From JABICX01 sp964528765 (lineage in GTDB: Archaea; Nanobdellota; Nanobdellia; UBA10117; JABICX01): a DNA stretch of 19,449 bases. How positions within the stretch are numbered: the stretch's first letter is position 1; each line of letters begins with the position of its first letter. The position numbers and the translations under genes were made by a program. Below the pieces are notes generated by a model that worked only from the letters and a program-made list of their open reading frames with translations, searched no databases and was not told where the DNA came from. Below are positions 1 to 7,569 of the stretch, piece by piece. The stretch lies in contig CAZGVA010000019.1 of assembly GCA_964528765.1 (NCBI GenBank), positions 1-19,449 on the forward strand, read 5' to 3'.

Positions 1-2103
1 GTCGGTAATGCATATATTATTGATGAAACTTGTGTAAATTCGGATTATGAATGTCATTGTGTTTGTAAAGATGATGAGTTTAATGAAGAAAAACCATGGG
101 TATCTGTGTATGGTTCAGAAGCATTTAGTACGCAAACACTCACGTGGGATAGTTCTATGAATTACTCAAAGATTTTTAGTTTAGAATTATATAAATTCTC
201 TGATTGTATTGTCTCTGGCGATGCTGCGATTTGCCCAATAAAAGCATATTTTGAACATACATATAATGTGTTTGAGGTCCAGGAAAATGTTGAAATTAAT
301 TTATTTCAAGAAGGTATACCTGATATTGTTTATTCAGTTAATTCAAAGTCAGATAGTATAGTTTCAATTGTTCCTGATGAATATACACAAAATATATTTG
401 ATGCATCAAAAACAAAATATAAACTTCCTGCTTGTTATGGTGGTAGTGAATGTTATATGGTGGATACTAATCAGTATCTTAATTATGAATGGTATATTGA
501 TGTACATAATTTAGCATGGGGCGAAACACAATTAATTGAAAATATTGGTTTAATGTGCGTTCCACAAGACGTGTCTAAAAGTGAGTGTTTAAGTCCATTT
601 GTTTGTGACGGTTCTTGTGCAGAGGGTGTGGCTTGTACTTGTGAAGCAAGTGCAAGAATATATACTGGATATGTTTCTGAGGAACAAGTTGCAACGTATA
701 CATTTAATGACGATTCAGTTTGCGGAGATGCGCAACGTTGCGCCGTAAGTTTAACCGTAACTGACCCAACAACTTTAATGTCAAATACAAAAGAATTTGG
801 GATTATTTTAACTGAGGAAGAAATTGAGCTTAGCGATAGTCCATATGGCTCATATAGTCAATCTTGCGATCTTGGTGGAATACCTATTTTTACAACGAGT
901 TATTGTTGTAAATCTGGATATATTGTAAATCCTGAGTTTAACGAGTTTATACATTTATTTGAAGGAGATTGGTTAGAAGCATGTATTGAAAAACCAAATG
1001 AATTACCGATACCATCTATTAAACAACCAGATGATGATGAAGAATTTATTGCAGGGACTCGTATATATTTCCGTGCAGAAGCTACTGATCATGATGGAAC
1101 TATTTCTGCATATTTATGGGATTTCGGCGATAGAAGTGAACCTTGGGGATTTTTAGACGTCGAAAGTGATGGTGATTTAATTTGCAAAAAACAATCAAGT
1201 AGTAAAAAATGTGATGAGTCTGACGCAATAACGATTGATGAATTTGAAGAAGATGAAGAAATTCCATGTTCTTGTGATAATAAATATGGCAGTGATATAC
1301 TTAATTTATATCCCAACTCCGCGTCAGATAAACAAAAAGTTTTTCACACATATAAAGATAAATTCGCATGCACTGAATATGATGATGATGATACTAATGA
1401 ATGTGAAGTAAGTTTATGGGTTTTTGATGACGATAACGATAGTAGAAAAATTACATTAGATTTAGAGTTAGTTAGAGAATTGTCGGATAATGATGACGAT
1501 GATGATGGAAGCAGTTTTTATTGTGGTGATGGTTTAGTCACCGATGATGAAGAATGTGATATGGATGTGGTTGATGCTTGTGATAGTGGTATATGCACGA
1601 GTGCATGTATTTGCGAAGCAGTAATTGCAGGTTCAGATGTTATTGTTAAAGATGACTCAGAAGATAGATTTTGTGGTAATGATAAATGCGAATTTGGCGA
1701 AAACTCGGCAAATTGTTTACTTGATTGCCCAACCGGCGATAATACTGGGGCAATTGAGCCCAGCGAGTCTGATGAAGGAAGCAACTTACCCGTGATTTTA
1801 ATAATTATACTTGCAATTGTAGGAATACTCTTTTTATTATATAAAAAAGGATATGATTTTTCCAAGTTTTTGCCTGCTAAATTATTTGGTGGTAAATTAA
1901 AGACCAAAGAACCGGATATGAGTTTAGATATGCCGATGACTGCATCACCAACAATAAATACGGCAGAGTCAGGTTTAAGTGATTATATTACATCAACGCG
2001 TAAAAAGGGTTATTCTTATACACAAATTAAAGAAGCTCTGGAAAAAAAGGGATGGAAAGAAGATAAAATCAATGAAATATTCAGTAAAGTAGGTTTACCT
2101 TAA
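1..2103 (+). CDS. Cys/Asp-rich membrane-anchored surface protein with PKD-like domain (5' partial)
   Basis: The frame is open from the first base, so the true start lies before the window; the GTG at 106 is only the first possible start codon here. About 700 residues are visible. Many paired cysteines suggest a disulfide-bonded exoprotein. A PKD-like segment (about nt 1000-1470) has the typical DGT...WDFGD turn and a late HTY plus V-x-DDDN strand, separated by an acidic insert. A CGDG...EECD segment (about 1519-1620) resembles the Cys-rich DUF4215/Myxo-type repeat, and CGNDKCEFGE (from about 1669) resembles the CGNGxCExGE repeat common in archaeal surface proteins. One membrane segment (about 1783-1845) is followed by a basic stop-transfer, so the chain is outside and the C-terminus inside. 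The cytoplasmic tail ends in a small helical motif (about 1975-2097: GYSYTQIKEAL...GWKEDKI), a type I associate with DPANN proteins. The specific function is unknown. Confidence 0.85.
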   Translation, partial: VGNAYIIDETCVNSDYECHCVCKDDEFNEEKPWVSVYGSEAFSTQTLTWDSSMNYSKIFSLELYKFSDCIVSGDAAICPIKAYFEHTYNVFEVQENVEINLFQEGIPDIVYSVNSKSDSIVSIVPDEYTQNIFDASKTKYKLPACYGGSECYMVDTNQYLNYEWYIDVHNLAWGETQLIENIGLMCVPQDVSKSECLSPFVCDGSCAEGVACTCEASARIYTGYVSEEQVATYTFNDDSVCGDAQRCAVSLTVTDPTTLMSNTKEFGIILTEEEIELSDSPYGSYSQSCDLGGIPIFTTSYCCKSGYIVNPEFNEFIHLFEGDWLEACIEKPNELPIPSIKQPDDDEEFIAGTRIYFRAEATDHDGTISAYLWDFGDRSEPWGFLDVESDGDLICKKQSSSKKCDESDAITIDEFEEDEEIPCSCDNKYGSDILNLYPNSASDKQKVFHTYKDKFACTEYDDDDTNECEVSLWVFDDDNDSRKITLDLELVRELSDNDDDDDGSSFYCGDGLVTDDEECDMDVVDACDSGICTSACICEAVIAGSDVIVKDDSEDRFCGNDKCEFGENSANCLLDCPTGDNTGAIEPSESDEGSNLPVILIIILAIVGILFLLYKKGYDFSKFLPAKLFGGKLKTKEPDMSLDMPMTASPTINTAESGLSDYITSTRKKGYSYTQIKEALEKKGWKEDKINEIFSKVGLP

Positions 2104-2110
2104 AACCGCA

Positions 2111-2122
2111 ATATTTTTAAAT
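2111..2122 (+). promoter_or_regulatory. possible archaeal TATA box for the Toprim/dnaG unit
   Basis: ATATTTTTAAAT lies 36-47 nt before the ATG at 2158, which would put transcription start near 2143 and leave a leader of about 15 nt. A second AT-rich run (TTTTTATATAA, about 2136-2144) is too near the start codon unless the true start is further downstream. The call rests on position and composition only. Confidence 0.35.
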
Positions 2123-2157
2123 GTAAATTGGTCATTTTTATATAACAAGAAGAGTCA

Positions 2158-2535
2158 ATGTTCATTAAAAATCACGAACAAATTCAAGAGCTTATCTCTC
2201 AAATTAAGGTGGCTGCAAGCGATGCAGCAATTCTCGTTGAAGGAAAAAACGATAAAATAGCTTTAAGAAAGTTGGGTATTGAATCTAAAATCTTCTTGTT
2301 AAATGAAAATAATAATAAAAGCTTAGTCGAAGTTTCAGAAAACATCGCTCAAACTTTTCGTAAAGTTTTGCTGATGATGGATTTAGATCCAAAAGGCAAA
2401 GAACTAACCAAAAAAATGAGAAATCATATTCAAAATCAAGGTATTAAATGCAATACTTCCCTTGGAAGCACCCTTTTACGGGTTGCTCAATCAAATACTG
2501 TGGAAGGATTATTTAAAATACATCAATTTGATTAA
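2158..2535 (+). CDS. small Toprim-domain protein (UPF0292-type)
   Basis: The 125-residue protein is almost entirely a Toprim fold. The first acidic motif is ILVEGKND (E29) and the second is MMDLDPKGK (D75 and D77), the Mg2+-binding glutamate and DxD pair of the Toprim superfamily. Length and motif spacing fit the archaeal stand-alone small Toprim family UPF0292, whose exact role is not established. There is no strong Shine-Dalgarno before the ATG; AGAAG is the nearest purine run. It lies 43 nt before dnaG, itself a Toprim protein, so the two are probably co-transcribed. The family assignment is firm. A role in nucleic-acid cleavage, ligation or RNA handling would be inference from the fold. 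Confidence 0.88.
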   Translation: MFIKNHEQIQELISQIKVAASDAAILVEGKNDKIALRKLGIESKIFLLNENNNKSLVEVSENIAQTFRKVLLMMDLDPKGKELTKKMRNHIQNQGIKCNTSLGSTLLRVAQSNTVEGLFKIHQFD

Positions 2536-2567
2536 GATTTTTCTGTAATATTGGACTAAGTAAAAAA

Positions 2568-2572
2568 GGTGA
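2568..2572 (+). promoter_or_regulatory. Shine-Dalgarno of dnaG (GGTGA)
   Basis: GGTGA sits 6 nt before the ATG at 2579 and is complementary to the archaeal 16S 3' end (AUCACCUCC). It is one of the clearest ribosome binding sites in the window and supports the 2579 start. It is consistent with dnaG being an internal operon gene with a real leader, unlike the leaderless-looking genes at 7484 and 7570. Confidence 0.65.
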
Positions 2573-2578
2573 AATTAA

Positions 2579-3856
2579 ATGGGAAAAATAAGTCCAGTTT
2601 CAATAAAATACAATATACTAGCGAAAGTTACGCTTACAGGTGTTGCAGATAAACCAGATGTTATTGGTGCGATCTTCGGGCAAACTGAAGGTCTACTTGG
2701 TTCTGAATTAGAATTAAGGGAACTGCAAAAGACAGGCAAAATCGGCCGTATAGAAGTTAATCTGAAAAATCAAGGTGGTAGATCCACAGGCGAGATTATT
2801 ATTCCGTCAAGCATGGGTAAGTCTGAAACAGCAATTATTGCTGCAGCAATCGAAACAATTGATAGAGTGGGGCCATGCAACGCTAAAATAAATATTGATA
2901 ATATACATGATGTGCGAGTTTCAAAAAGAGATTTTATTTTGAAAAGAGCTGAAGAGCTTCTTAAAAAATTAGTTGAAACTCTTCCAGATTCAGCAGAGTT
3001 TACAAATACGGTAACTCAAACAGTAAGATCTTTAGAAGTTACAGATTATGGTGTAGATAAATTACCTGCAGGACCTATGATTGATGGATCTGATGATATA
3101 ATTGTTGTCGAAGGCCGTGCAGACGTAGTTAATTTGCTTAAGTATGGTATTCGAAATGTAGTTGCCTTAAATGGTGAAGTTGCAGGTTCAAATAAAACGT
3201 TAATTAGTTTAATGGAGAAAAAAGTTGTAACCTTATTTATAGATGGTGATCGTGGCGGAGATTTAGTTGTTAAAAAATTAGCTAACCAAGTTGATATTGA
3301 TTTTATAACTCGTGCACCGGATGGAAAAGAAGTAGAAGAATTAACTCTCAAGGAAATTCAAAAAGCACTTAGAGCTAAACAAAATGCAGAACAATACGCG
3401 GAATCACGTAAATCTAATGAAAACACATCTGTTCAAACTAAACCGCGATATTCAACTAATACAAGAACTTCAACTAATACAAGAACGTCAACATATACAA
3501 AAAGACGTTCTGAACCAACAAAGCGTTTTGTACGAACAGAACGTTCAGATAAACCTGACAATTTCTTATCAAAAAACAAGAGCACTTTGAAAGATTTATC
3601 TGACGATTTAATTGGTACACGTGGTGCATATGTTTTAGATGATGGTTTAAACATACTTGGTAAAGTTACCGTTAAAGAATTAACTGAAACTATCGAAGAA
3701 ATTGGTGAGCCAGTATTTGCAATTATTTTAGATGGATCAATTGACATGAGTTTAGCAACTGCCTTTGATAAGAAACGAATAAACTATGTAATTGTAAAAG
3801 GTGAGAAAAACGCTACTGTGCGCGCAAAAGTTATTCTTTTTAAGGAGCTTAAATAA
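2579..3856 (+). CDS. dnaG: archaeal DnaG primase-like protein (exosome-associated)
   Basis: The 425-residue protein has the archaeal DnaG layout. An N-terminal domain carries the diagnostic KPDVIGAIFGQTEGLLG and LRELQKTGKIGRIEV segments (about residues 25-60). The Toprim core has VVEGRADVVNLL (E178) and FIDGDRGGDL (D222, D224), the expected metal-binding acids. A C-terminal domain (about 330-425) follows. Archaeal DnaG is known as a component of the RNA exosome, where it helps with poly(A)-rich substrates, and has reported primase activity; it lacks the bacterial zinc-binding and helicase-binding domains. Residues about 265-330 are a low-complexity Ser/Thr/Asn/Arg linker encoded partly by a DNA tandem repeat. 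The ATG has a good GGTGA. The gene follows the small Toprim gene in the same direction and ends inside a terminator-like hairpin, facing the leftward operon. Confidence 0.96.
   Translation: MGKISPVSIKYNILAKVTLTGVADKPDVIGAIFGQTEGLLGSELELRELQKTGKIGRIEVNLKNQGGRSTGEIIIPSSMGKSETAIIAAAIETIDRVGPCNAKINIDNIHDVRVSKRDFILKRAEELLKKLVETLPDSAEFTNTVTQTVRSLEVTDYGVDKLPAGPMIDGSDDIIVVEGRADVVNLLKYGIRNVVALNGEVAGSNKTLISLMEKKVVTLFIDGDRGGDLVVKKLANQVDIDFITRAPDGKEVEELTLKEIQKALRAKQNAEQYAESRKSNENTSVQTKPRYSTNTRTSTNTRTSTYTKRRSEPTKRFVRTERSDKPDNFLSKNKSTLKDLSDDLIGTRGAYVLDDGLNILGKVTVKELTETIEEIGEPVFAIILDGSIDMSLATAFDKKRINYVIVKGEKNATVRAKVILFKELK
3451..3504 (+). repeat. 18-nt tandem repeat in the dnaG linker (about 3 copies)
   Basis: Two perfect 18-nt copies (3451-3468 and 3469-3486, TTCAACTAATACAAGAAC) are followed by a diverged third (3487-3504). 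They encode STNTRT, STNTRT and STYTKR in frame, so copy changes would lengthen or shorten the DnaG linker without shifting the frame. Confidence 0.85.
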
Positions 3857-3870
3857 GCTTCTTATTTTTT
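3841..3870 (+). terminator. hairpin plus T-run after dnaG
   Basis: Bases 3841-3850 pair with 3855-3864 (10 bp including one G-U) around an AAAT loop, followed at once by T6 (3865-3870) and a second T5. The dnaG stop codon (3854-3856) spans the last loop base and the start of the right arm. The complement of the methyltransferase stop codon (3862-3864) lies in the stem. On the opposite strand the bases after the hairpin are A-rich, so it should act only on rightward transcripts. Archaeal termination depends mainly on the T-run. Confidence 0.6.
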
Positions 3871-4443
3871 AATTTTTATAATATAATTTATTTCTTTAGC
3901 AGTAGCTTTTCTTATTTTATAATTTGTAATTTCTGCTTTTTCTAATAAATCTTTTAATTCATTTGTTGAAAAGAAGTGATAATATCGTTCAAATCGGTAA
4001 CCCCAGGTAAGTAATTTATCACCTTTTTCTTCAGAATACCATGCAGTTATAAATGCTTCACCTTCTTTTGCGAGTAGGCGTTTAATTTCTTTTAAGAATT
4101 GAATTCTATCTTTTTCAGTTGGTAAGTGATGCATAATAGCAATTGCAGTTATATATTTGAATTTTCGCTTCAACGGAATTTTTGTAGCATCTGATTCAAT
4201 TTTAATTACTTTATCAGGAGCATGCTTTAACATTTCCTTAGAAGCATCAACTGCATATAATTTCAAATCTTTTTCAAGAACTTGGCGAGTTCTATCGCAA
4301 TTTCCTGCACCAATATCTAGCAAATCATCATCAACTTTATCTAAAAATTCTTGTAAAGGTATCCAAGTTTTTCTCCGATAACCACCAGATTCTTTACCAA
4401 TTTGATTCCAAGTTCTTTTAATTTGAGTTTTAGTTTTTAACAT
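3862..4443 (-). CDS. Trm9/ALKBH8-like SAM-dependent methyltransferase
   Basis: This is a class I Rossmann methyltransferase of 193 residues from the ATG at 4443. Motif I is LLDIGAGN (41-48), the acidic end of strand 2 is YAVDAS (D66), and post-motif IMHHLPTEKDR (103-113) and RYYHFF (153-158) match the Trm9/ALKBH8 tRNA methyltransferase family. In eukaryotes that family methyl-esterifies 5-carboxymethyluridine at wobble position 34; an archaeal relative may modify the same site. A start at 4488 would add 15 residues but overlap cca by 44 nt; the 4443 start leaves a 1-nt gap after the cca stop and puts the TWNQI...RRKTW segment where relatives begin, so it is preferred. Neither start has a clear Shine-Dalgarno. 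The place after cca fits a tRNA-processing role. The exact substrate is inferred. Confidence 0.82.
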   Translation of the reverse strand: MLKTKTQIKRTWNQIGKESGGYRRKTWIPLQEFLDKVDDDLLDIGAGNCDRTRQVLEKDLKLYAVDASKEMLKHAPDKVIKIESDATKIPLKRKFKYITAIAIMHHLPTEKDRIQFLKEIKRLLAKEGEAFITAWYSEEKGDKLLTWGYRFERYYHFFSTNELKDLLEKAEITNYKIRKATAKEINYIIKIKK

Positions 4444-4444
4444 A

Positions 4445-5719
4445 TTATAGAATTTTAATTTGTATGTTTTTATCTTTTCTAAGTTCATTTAGAAAATCAT
4501 CTACGGTTCTTATTTTTCTAGGAAAGTCAACATATAATTTATCTTTTATGGTTTTTACATCAAATTTTTCCCATTGTTTTCTAAATGCCTCTGCATGTTG
4601 CGTTAGGGTTGTAGGTGGTCCAAAATGTCTAAATACTTTGGATAATTTTTGTGGATTAATATAAAACCACAAAATTGCATCAGTTTTCTTATCCCAATAC
4701 CAACTCTTTTTTGCGATTTTAAAATCAAAATCAATTAAATTTTTTTCAATATATTCAAATTGTTTTAATAATTTACATCCAGCTACATCAATTGTAACGT
4801 TTGATTCAGGACAAATTGTGATTAAGATAAGTTCATTTTTAGTTTTACACGATTTAATTTGATTAATCGTAACCTTTTTTTCTTTAAAGTAACTTATTGT
4901 AGGATTATTTAAAAATCGGTTTACTATTTTCTTTAGCGCAATAAATTTTTCATTTGAAAGAGCAGCAGCAGCGTTTCTTTCAGGTTGAATTGGATCAACT
5001 ACAATCAAGGGACTAATTGTTTTAGATTCATTCATTAGAAGCATCATTTGTTTTTTATCTGTGTATTTATGTTCAGAATCCACATATGCGGTATCTTGCC
5101 ATTTACTAATTGCTTTTAATAGTGGTATAAACCCACCATAATGTATAGTTAACACTTCAATTACGTGGCCTGAAAAGCTTCGTATAAATGATTCAGCACC
5201 ATATAGATTATTTGCTTTGAAAAATTGTTTAGCAAGCCTAATTTCTGTTGCCAAGTTATTTTGCTTTGTTTTTTTACTTAGCCAATTAAAATGTAATGGT
5301 GATACATCAGTGATATTTTTCATTAAATCGGGTGAATTAATGTCAAGTACGGGTATAATTTCAATATCACATTTATTATATCTTGTTTGAAAATAATCTC
5401 TAGATCCGTGAAGCCGAGTAAGGTTCTTAAAACATTTTTTAAGAATTTTTTCAGCAATATTTGAGATTAATTCACTTTTATCTTTATATTTTATATAATT
5501 AAATCTTAGGAAACAATCAATATCATGTATATGTGGTAACCATGTTCCTTTTGCAACAGACCCACCAACCATTAGTTTTGCTGAAAATTGTTCAGCTTGC
5601 TCATTAATAATTTGAGTTAATTCTTGCGACAATTCATTAACGTGTTTTTGTTCAGTTTCAGACGGTATTGCTTCAGCAATTGCTTTATTAAGGATTTTTT
5701 TTATCTTCAGAAGTACCAC
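4445..5719 (-). CDS. cca: archaeal CCA-adding enzyme (tRNA nucleotidyltransferase, class I)
   Basis: The 424-residue protein matches archaeal class I CCA-adding enzymes, which complete the tRNA 3' CCA end from CTP and ATP without a nucleic-acid template. The nucleotidyltransferase motif GGSVAKGTW (52-60) is followed by HDIDCF with the two catalytic aspartates (D66, D68), and the third acid is in KCDIEIIPV (D118). The middle tRNA-binding domain is recognisable at SFIRSFSGHVIEVL...GGFIPLLKAISKW, and the C-terminal part carries RHFGPPTTL. The start is GTG at 5719, within the 3' end of the antiporter gene (32-nt overlap), and family alignment of the N-terminal KIKKILNKA...IPSETEQ helix supports it. 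The initiator tRNA in this window lacks an encoded CCA, so this enzyme would be needed to mature it. Confidence 0.95.
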   Translation of the reverse strand: MVLLKIKKILNKAIAEAIPSETEQKHVNELSQELTQIINEQAEQFSAKLMVGGSVAKGTWLPHIHDIDCFLRFNYIKYKDKSELISNIAEKILKKCFKNLTRLHGSRDYFQTRYNKCDIEIIPVLDINSPDLMKNITDVSPLHFNWLSKKTKQNNLATEIRLAKQFFKANNLYGAESFIRSFSGHVIEVLTIHYGGFIPLLKAISKWQDTAYVDSEHKYTDKKQMMLLMNESKTISPLIVVDPIQPERNAAAALSNEKFIALKKIVNRFLNNPTISYFKEKKVTINQIKSCKTKNELILITICPESNVTIDVAGCKLLKQFEYIEKNLIDFDFKIAKKSWYWDKKTDAILWFYINPQKLSKVFRHFGPPTTLTQHAEAFRKQWEKFDVKTIKDKLYVDFPRKIRTVDDFLNELRKDKNIQIKIL

Positions 5720-7484
5720 CTACTTTTTTATTAAAACGTAATAAATCATCATATATTTTTAAATCAGTTATTTTGTTATTTTTAAAGAATGTCGGCGCCT
5801 GTTTTTCTAATTGTTCGTGACTTTGTATTTTTTCTAAATCAACAATTTGTTTAATACGTAATACATCAATGATTTTTTTATTATGAAAATTTTTAATAAT
5901 GTCGGATAGTTTTTCTCCAGCTAAAATCGATGGGAGTATAACATAATCTGCACCATCTTCATATAATTTTAATGCTTCATCTGAATTTAAAGCAACACTA
6001 AAAAATAATGCGTCATGATTATGTTTTTTCAATTCACGGATAATTGTGCGATTAGTATCTTGATTCGGTATTGTTGAAATTATAGCATAAGCATCTTTAA
6101 GTTCCAATCTTTTAAGAATTTCAGTATCTTCCGCATCTCCGCAAATACAATTAACTTTTCTAGTAATTAATCCTTGTATAATATCTGGATTATAATCAAC
6201 AACAATCATTGGTTTATCTAATTTTTTTAAAGAATCTACAATATTTCTACCGGTTCGGTCTGCACCAAGAATAACCATGTGATTGCTAAGTTTTTGTGAT
6301 ATATGTGACATATCTTGCGCAGATTTTTTATTAAAAAAGAAAATGTATTTACCGATTTTACGATAAATTTCATTATCATATTTTATTAAGTATGTTGAAA
6401 TAAGCATAGTAATAGCAGTTAAAATTATTGCAATTGAAAGAATTGTTTCAGATATTTGACCGAGTAAAACACCTTGCATGGCAAGTATTATCGAAAATTC
6501 ACTAACTTGTGCTAAACCAAAACCTGATAAAAATGCAGTTCTTCGAGCATATTTATTTAAGCTAATTAATGTACCCAGTATAAATGGTTTAGCTAGTAAG
6601 ACTATTGCAAAAAAGACTAAAATTGGTAAAATTAGTTTTGGATCAAGAATTGGAATAATCTGAATTCCAATTGCTACAAAGAAAATTGTAACAAAGAAAT
6701 CGCGAATTGATTTAACTCTACCAATAATTTCAAGGTTATATGGAAAGTTCGCTAAAGCAACGCCTGCAATAAATGCTCCAATAACAATTGAAAATCCTAA
6801 ATAATGTGCGGCTCCTGAAAATATAAAACACCATGCTAATGAAAATATAAATAATGTTTCTTGAGATTCAGCAATTTTCTTGAAAATTAGTGGCAAAATA
6901 TATTTAGCAGATAATAATGCTGAAGCAATTAATGCAATTCCTAATAAAGCGAGTCTAGCAAAATCCGAGGTAGTTACATTTGTATTCATTAAAAGTGTAA
7001 GCGCAAGAATTACAATAATATCCTGAATAAGTAATACTCCCAACATAATTCTGCCATGTATTGTATCTAACTCACCACTATCTGACAGCGTTTTAATAAC
7101 AATTAAAGTACTACTAAATGCTAAAATTAATCCAATGTAAACACTTTCAATTGGTGAAAATCCAAAAAATTTAGATACAATAAATCCAATAAATGTAATA
7201 ATTCCAACTTCACCCATACCAATTAACGATGCATTAATACCTACTTTTTTTAATCGATCTACACTAAGTTCTAAACCAACAACAAAAAGAAGTAATGCAA
7301 TTCCTAACTCGCCTAGATTTTTTACAAAATCAATATCTTTAATTAATTTTAATCCAAATGGCCCTACAAGAATTCCTCCAATAATATATGCTAATACTGC
7401 TGGTTGTTTTAAAAAACGCGCAATTACACCAATTGTTGCTGCAATTATAATTATTACAGATATATCAAAGAGTATTGCGTCCAT
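5688..7484 (-). CDS. CPA2-family cation:proton antiporter with RCK/TrkA-N domain (Kef type)
   Basis: The 598-residue protein has about 12 hydrophobic segments (residues 1-370) of the Na+/H+ exchanger fold, with GGILVGPFGL (36-45), LLLFVVGLELS (64-74) and the transport-site LLIQDI (Q154, D155) typical of KefB/KefC-like CPA2 proteins. A cytosolic TrkA-N/RCK nucleotide-binding domain follows (about 400-515), with strand-2 acid D430 and CGDAED (448-453). Its phosphate-binding loop reads GADRTG (407-412), with Asp at the middle glycine of the usual GxGxxG. The tail (530-598) is charged and is not a clear TrkA-C domain. Such proteins exchange K+ or Na+ for H+, gated by nucleotide binding to the RCK domain; the ion is not predictable here. 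It is the first gene of the leftward operon and probably starts on a leaderless message. Confidence 0.93.
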   Translation of the reverse strand: MDAILFDISVIIIIAATIGVIARFLKQPAVLAYIIGGILVGPFGLKLIKDIDFVKNLGELGIALLLFVVGLELSVDRLKKVGINASLIGMGEVGIITFIGFIVSKFFGFSPIESVYIGLILAFSSTLIVIKTLSDSGELDTIHGRIMLGVLLIQDIIVILALTLLMNTNVTTSDFARLALLGIALIASALLSAKYILPLIFKKIAESQETLFIFSLAWCFIFSGAAHYLGFSIVIGAFIAGVALANFPYNLEIIGRVKSIRDFFVTIFFVAIGIQIIPILDPKLILPILVFFAIVLLAKPFILGTLISLNKYARRTAFLSGFGLAQVSEFSIILAMQGVLLGQISETILSIAIILTAITMLISTYLIKYDNEIYRKIGKYIFFFNKKSAQDMSHISQKLSNHMVILGADRTGRNIVDSLKKLDKPMIVVDYNPDIIQGLITRKVNCICGDAEDTEILKRLELKDAYAIISTIPNQDTNRTIIRELKKHNHDALFFSVALNSDEALKLYEDGADYVILPSILAGEKLSDIIKNFHNKKIIDVLRIKQIVDLEKIQSHEQLEKQAPTFFKNNKITDLKIYDDLLRFNKKVGGTSEDKKNP

Positions 7485-7503
7485 ACAATCTATCTGCTTA
7501 TTT

Positions 7504-7514
7504 GTATAAATATG
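7504..7514 (-). promoter_or_regulatory. TATA box of the antiporter-cca-methyltransferase operon
   Basis: On the minus strand CATATTTATAC is centred about 25 nt before the ATG at 7484. Archaeal TATA boxes lie about 26 nt before the start of transcription, so the message would begin at or within a few bases of the start codon (leaderless). No Shine-Dalgarno precedes this ATG, which agrees. Confidence 0.6.
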
Positions 7515-7537
7515 TTGTTGTTTTCTTGAGCAAACTA

Positions 7538-7546
7538 TTTATTAAA
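7538..7546 (+). promoter_or_regulatory. TATA box of the winged-helix/nuclease-like gene
   Basis: TTTATTAAA is centred about 28 nt before the ATG at 7570, which predicts a transcript starting within a few bases of the start codon. No Shine-Dalgarno is present in the TCGTTTTTT run before the ATG. It lies back-to-back with the opposite-strand TATA box at 7504-7514, about 34 nt centre to centre. Confidence 0.6.
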
Positions 7547-7569
7547 AACTACAACTGAAGTCGTTTTTT

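Noticed and set aside
106..2103. GTG at 106 as the real start of the first gene
   Set aside because: The same frame is open and Cys-rich back to base 1, no ribosome binding site precedes it, and a surface protein needs an N-terminal signal that is not seen here.
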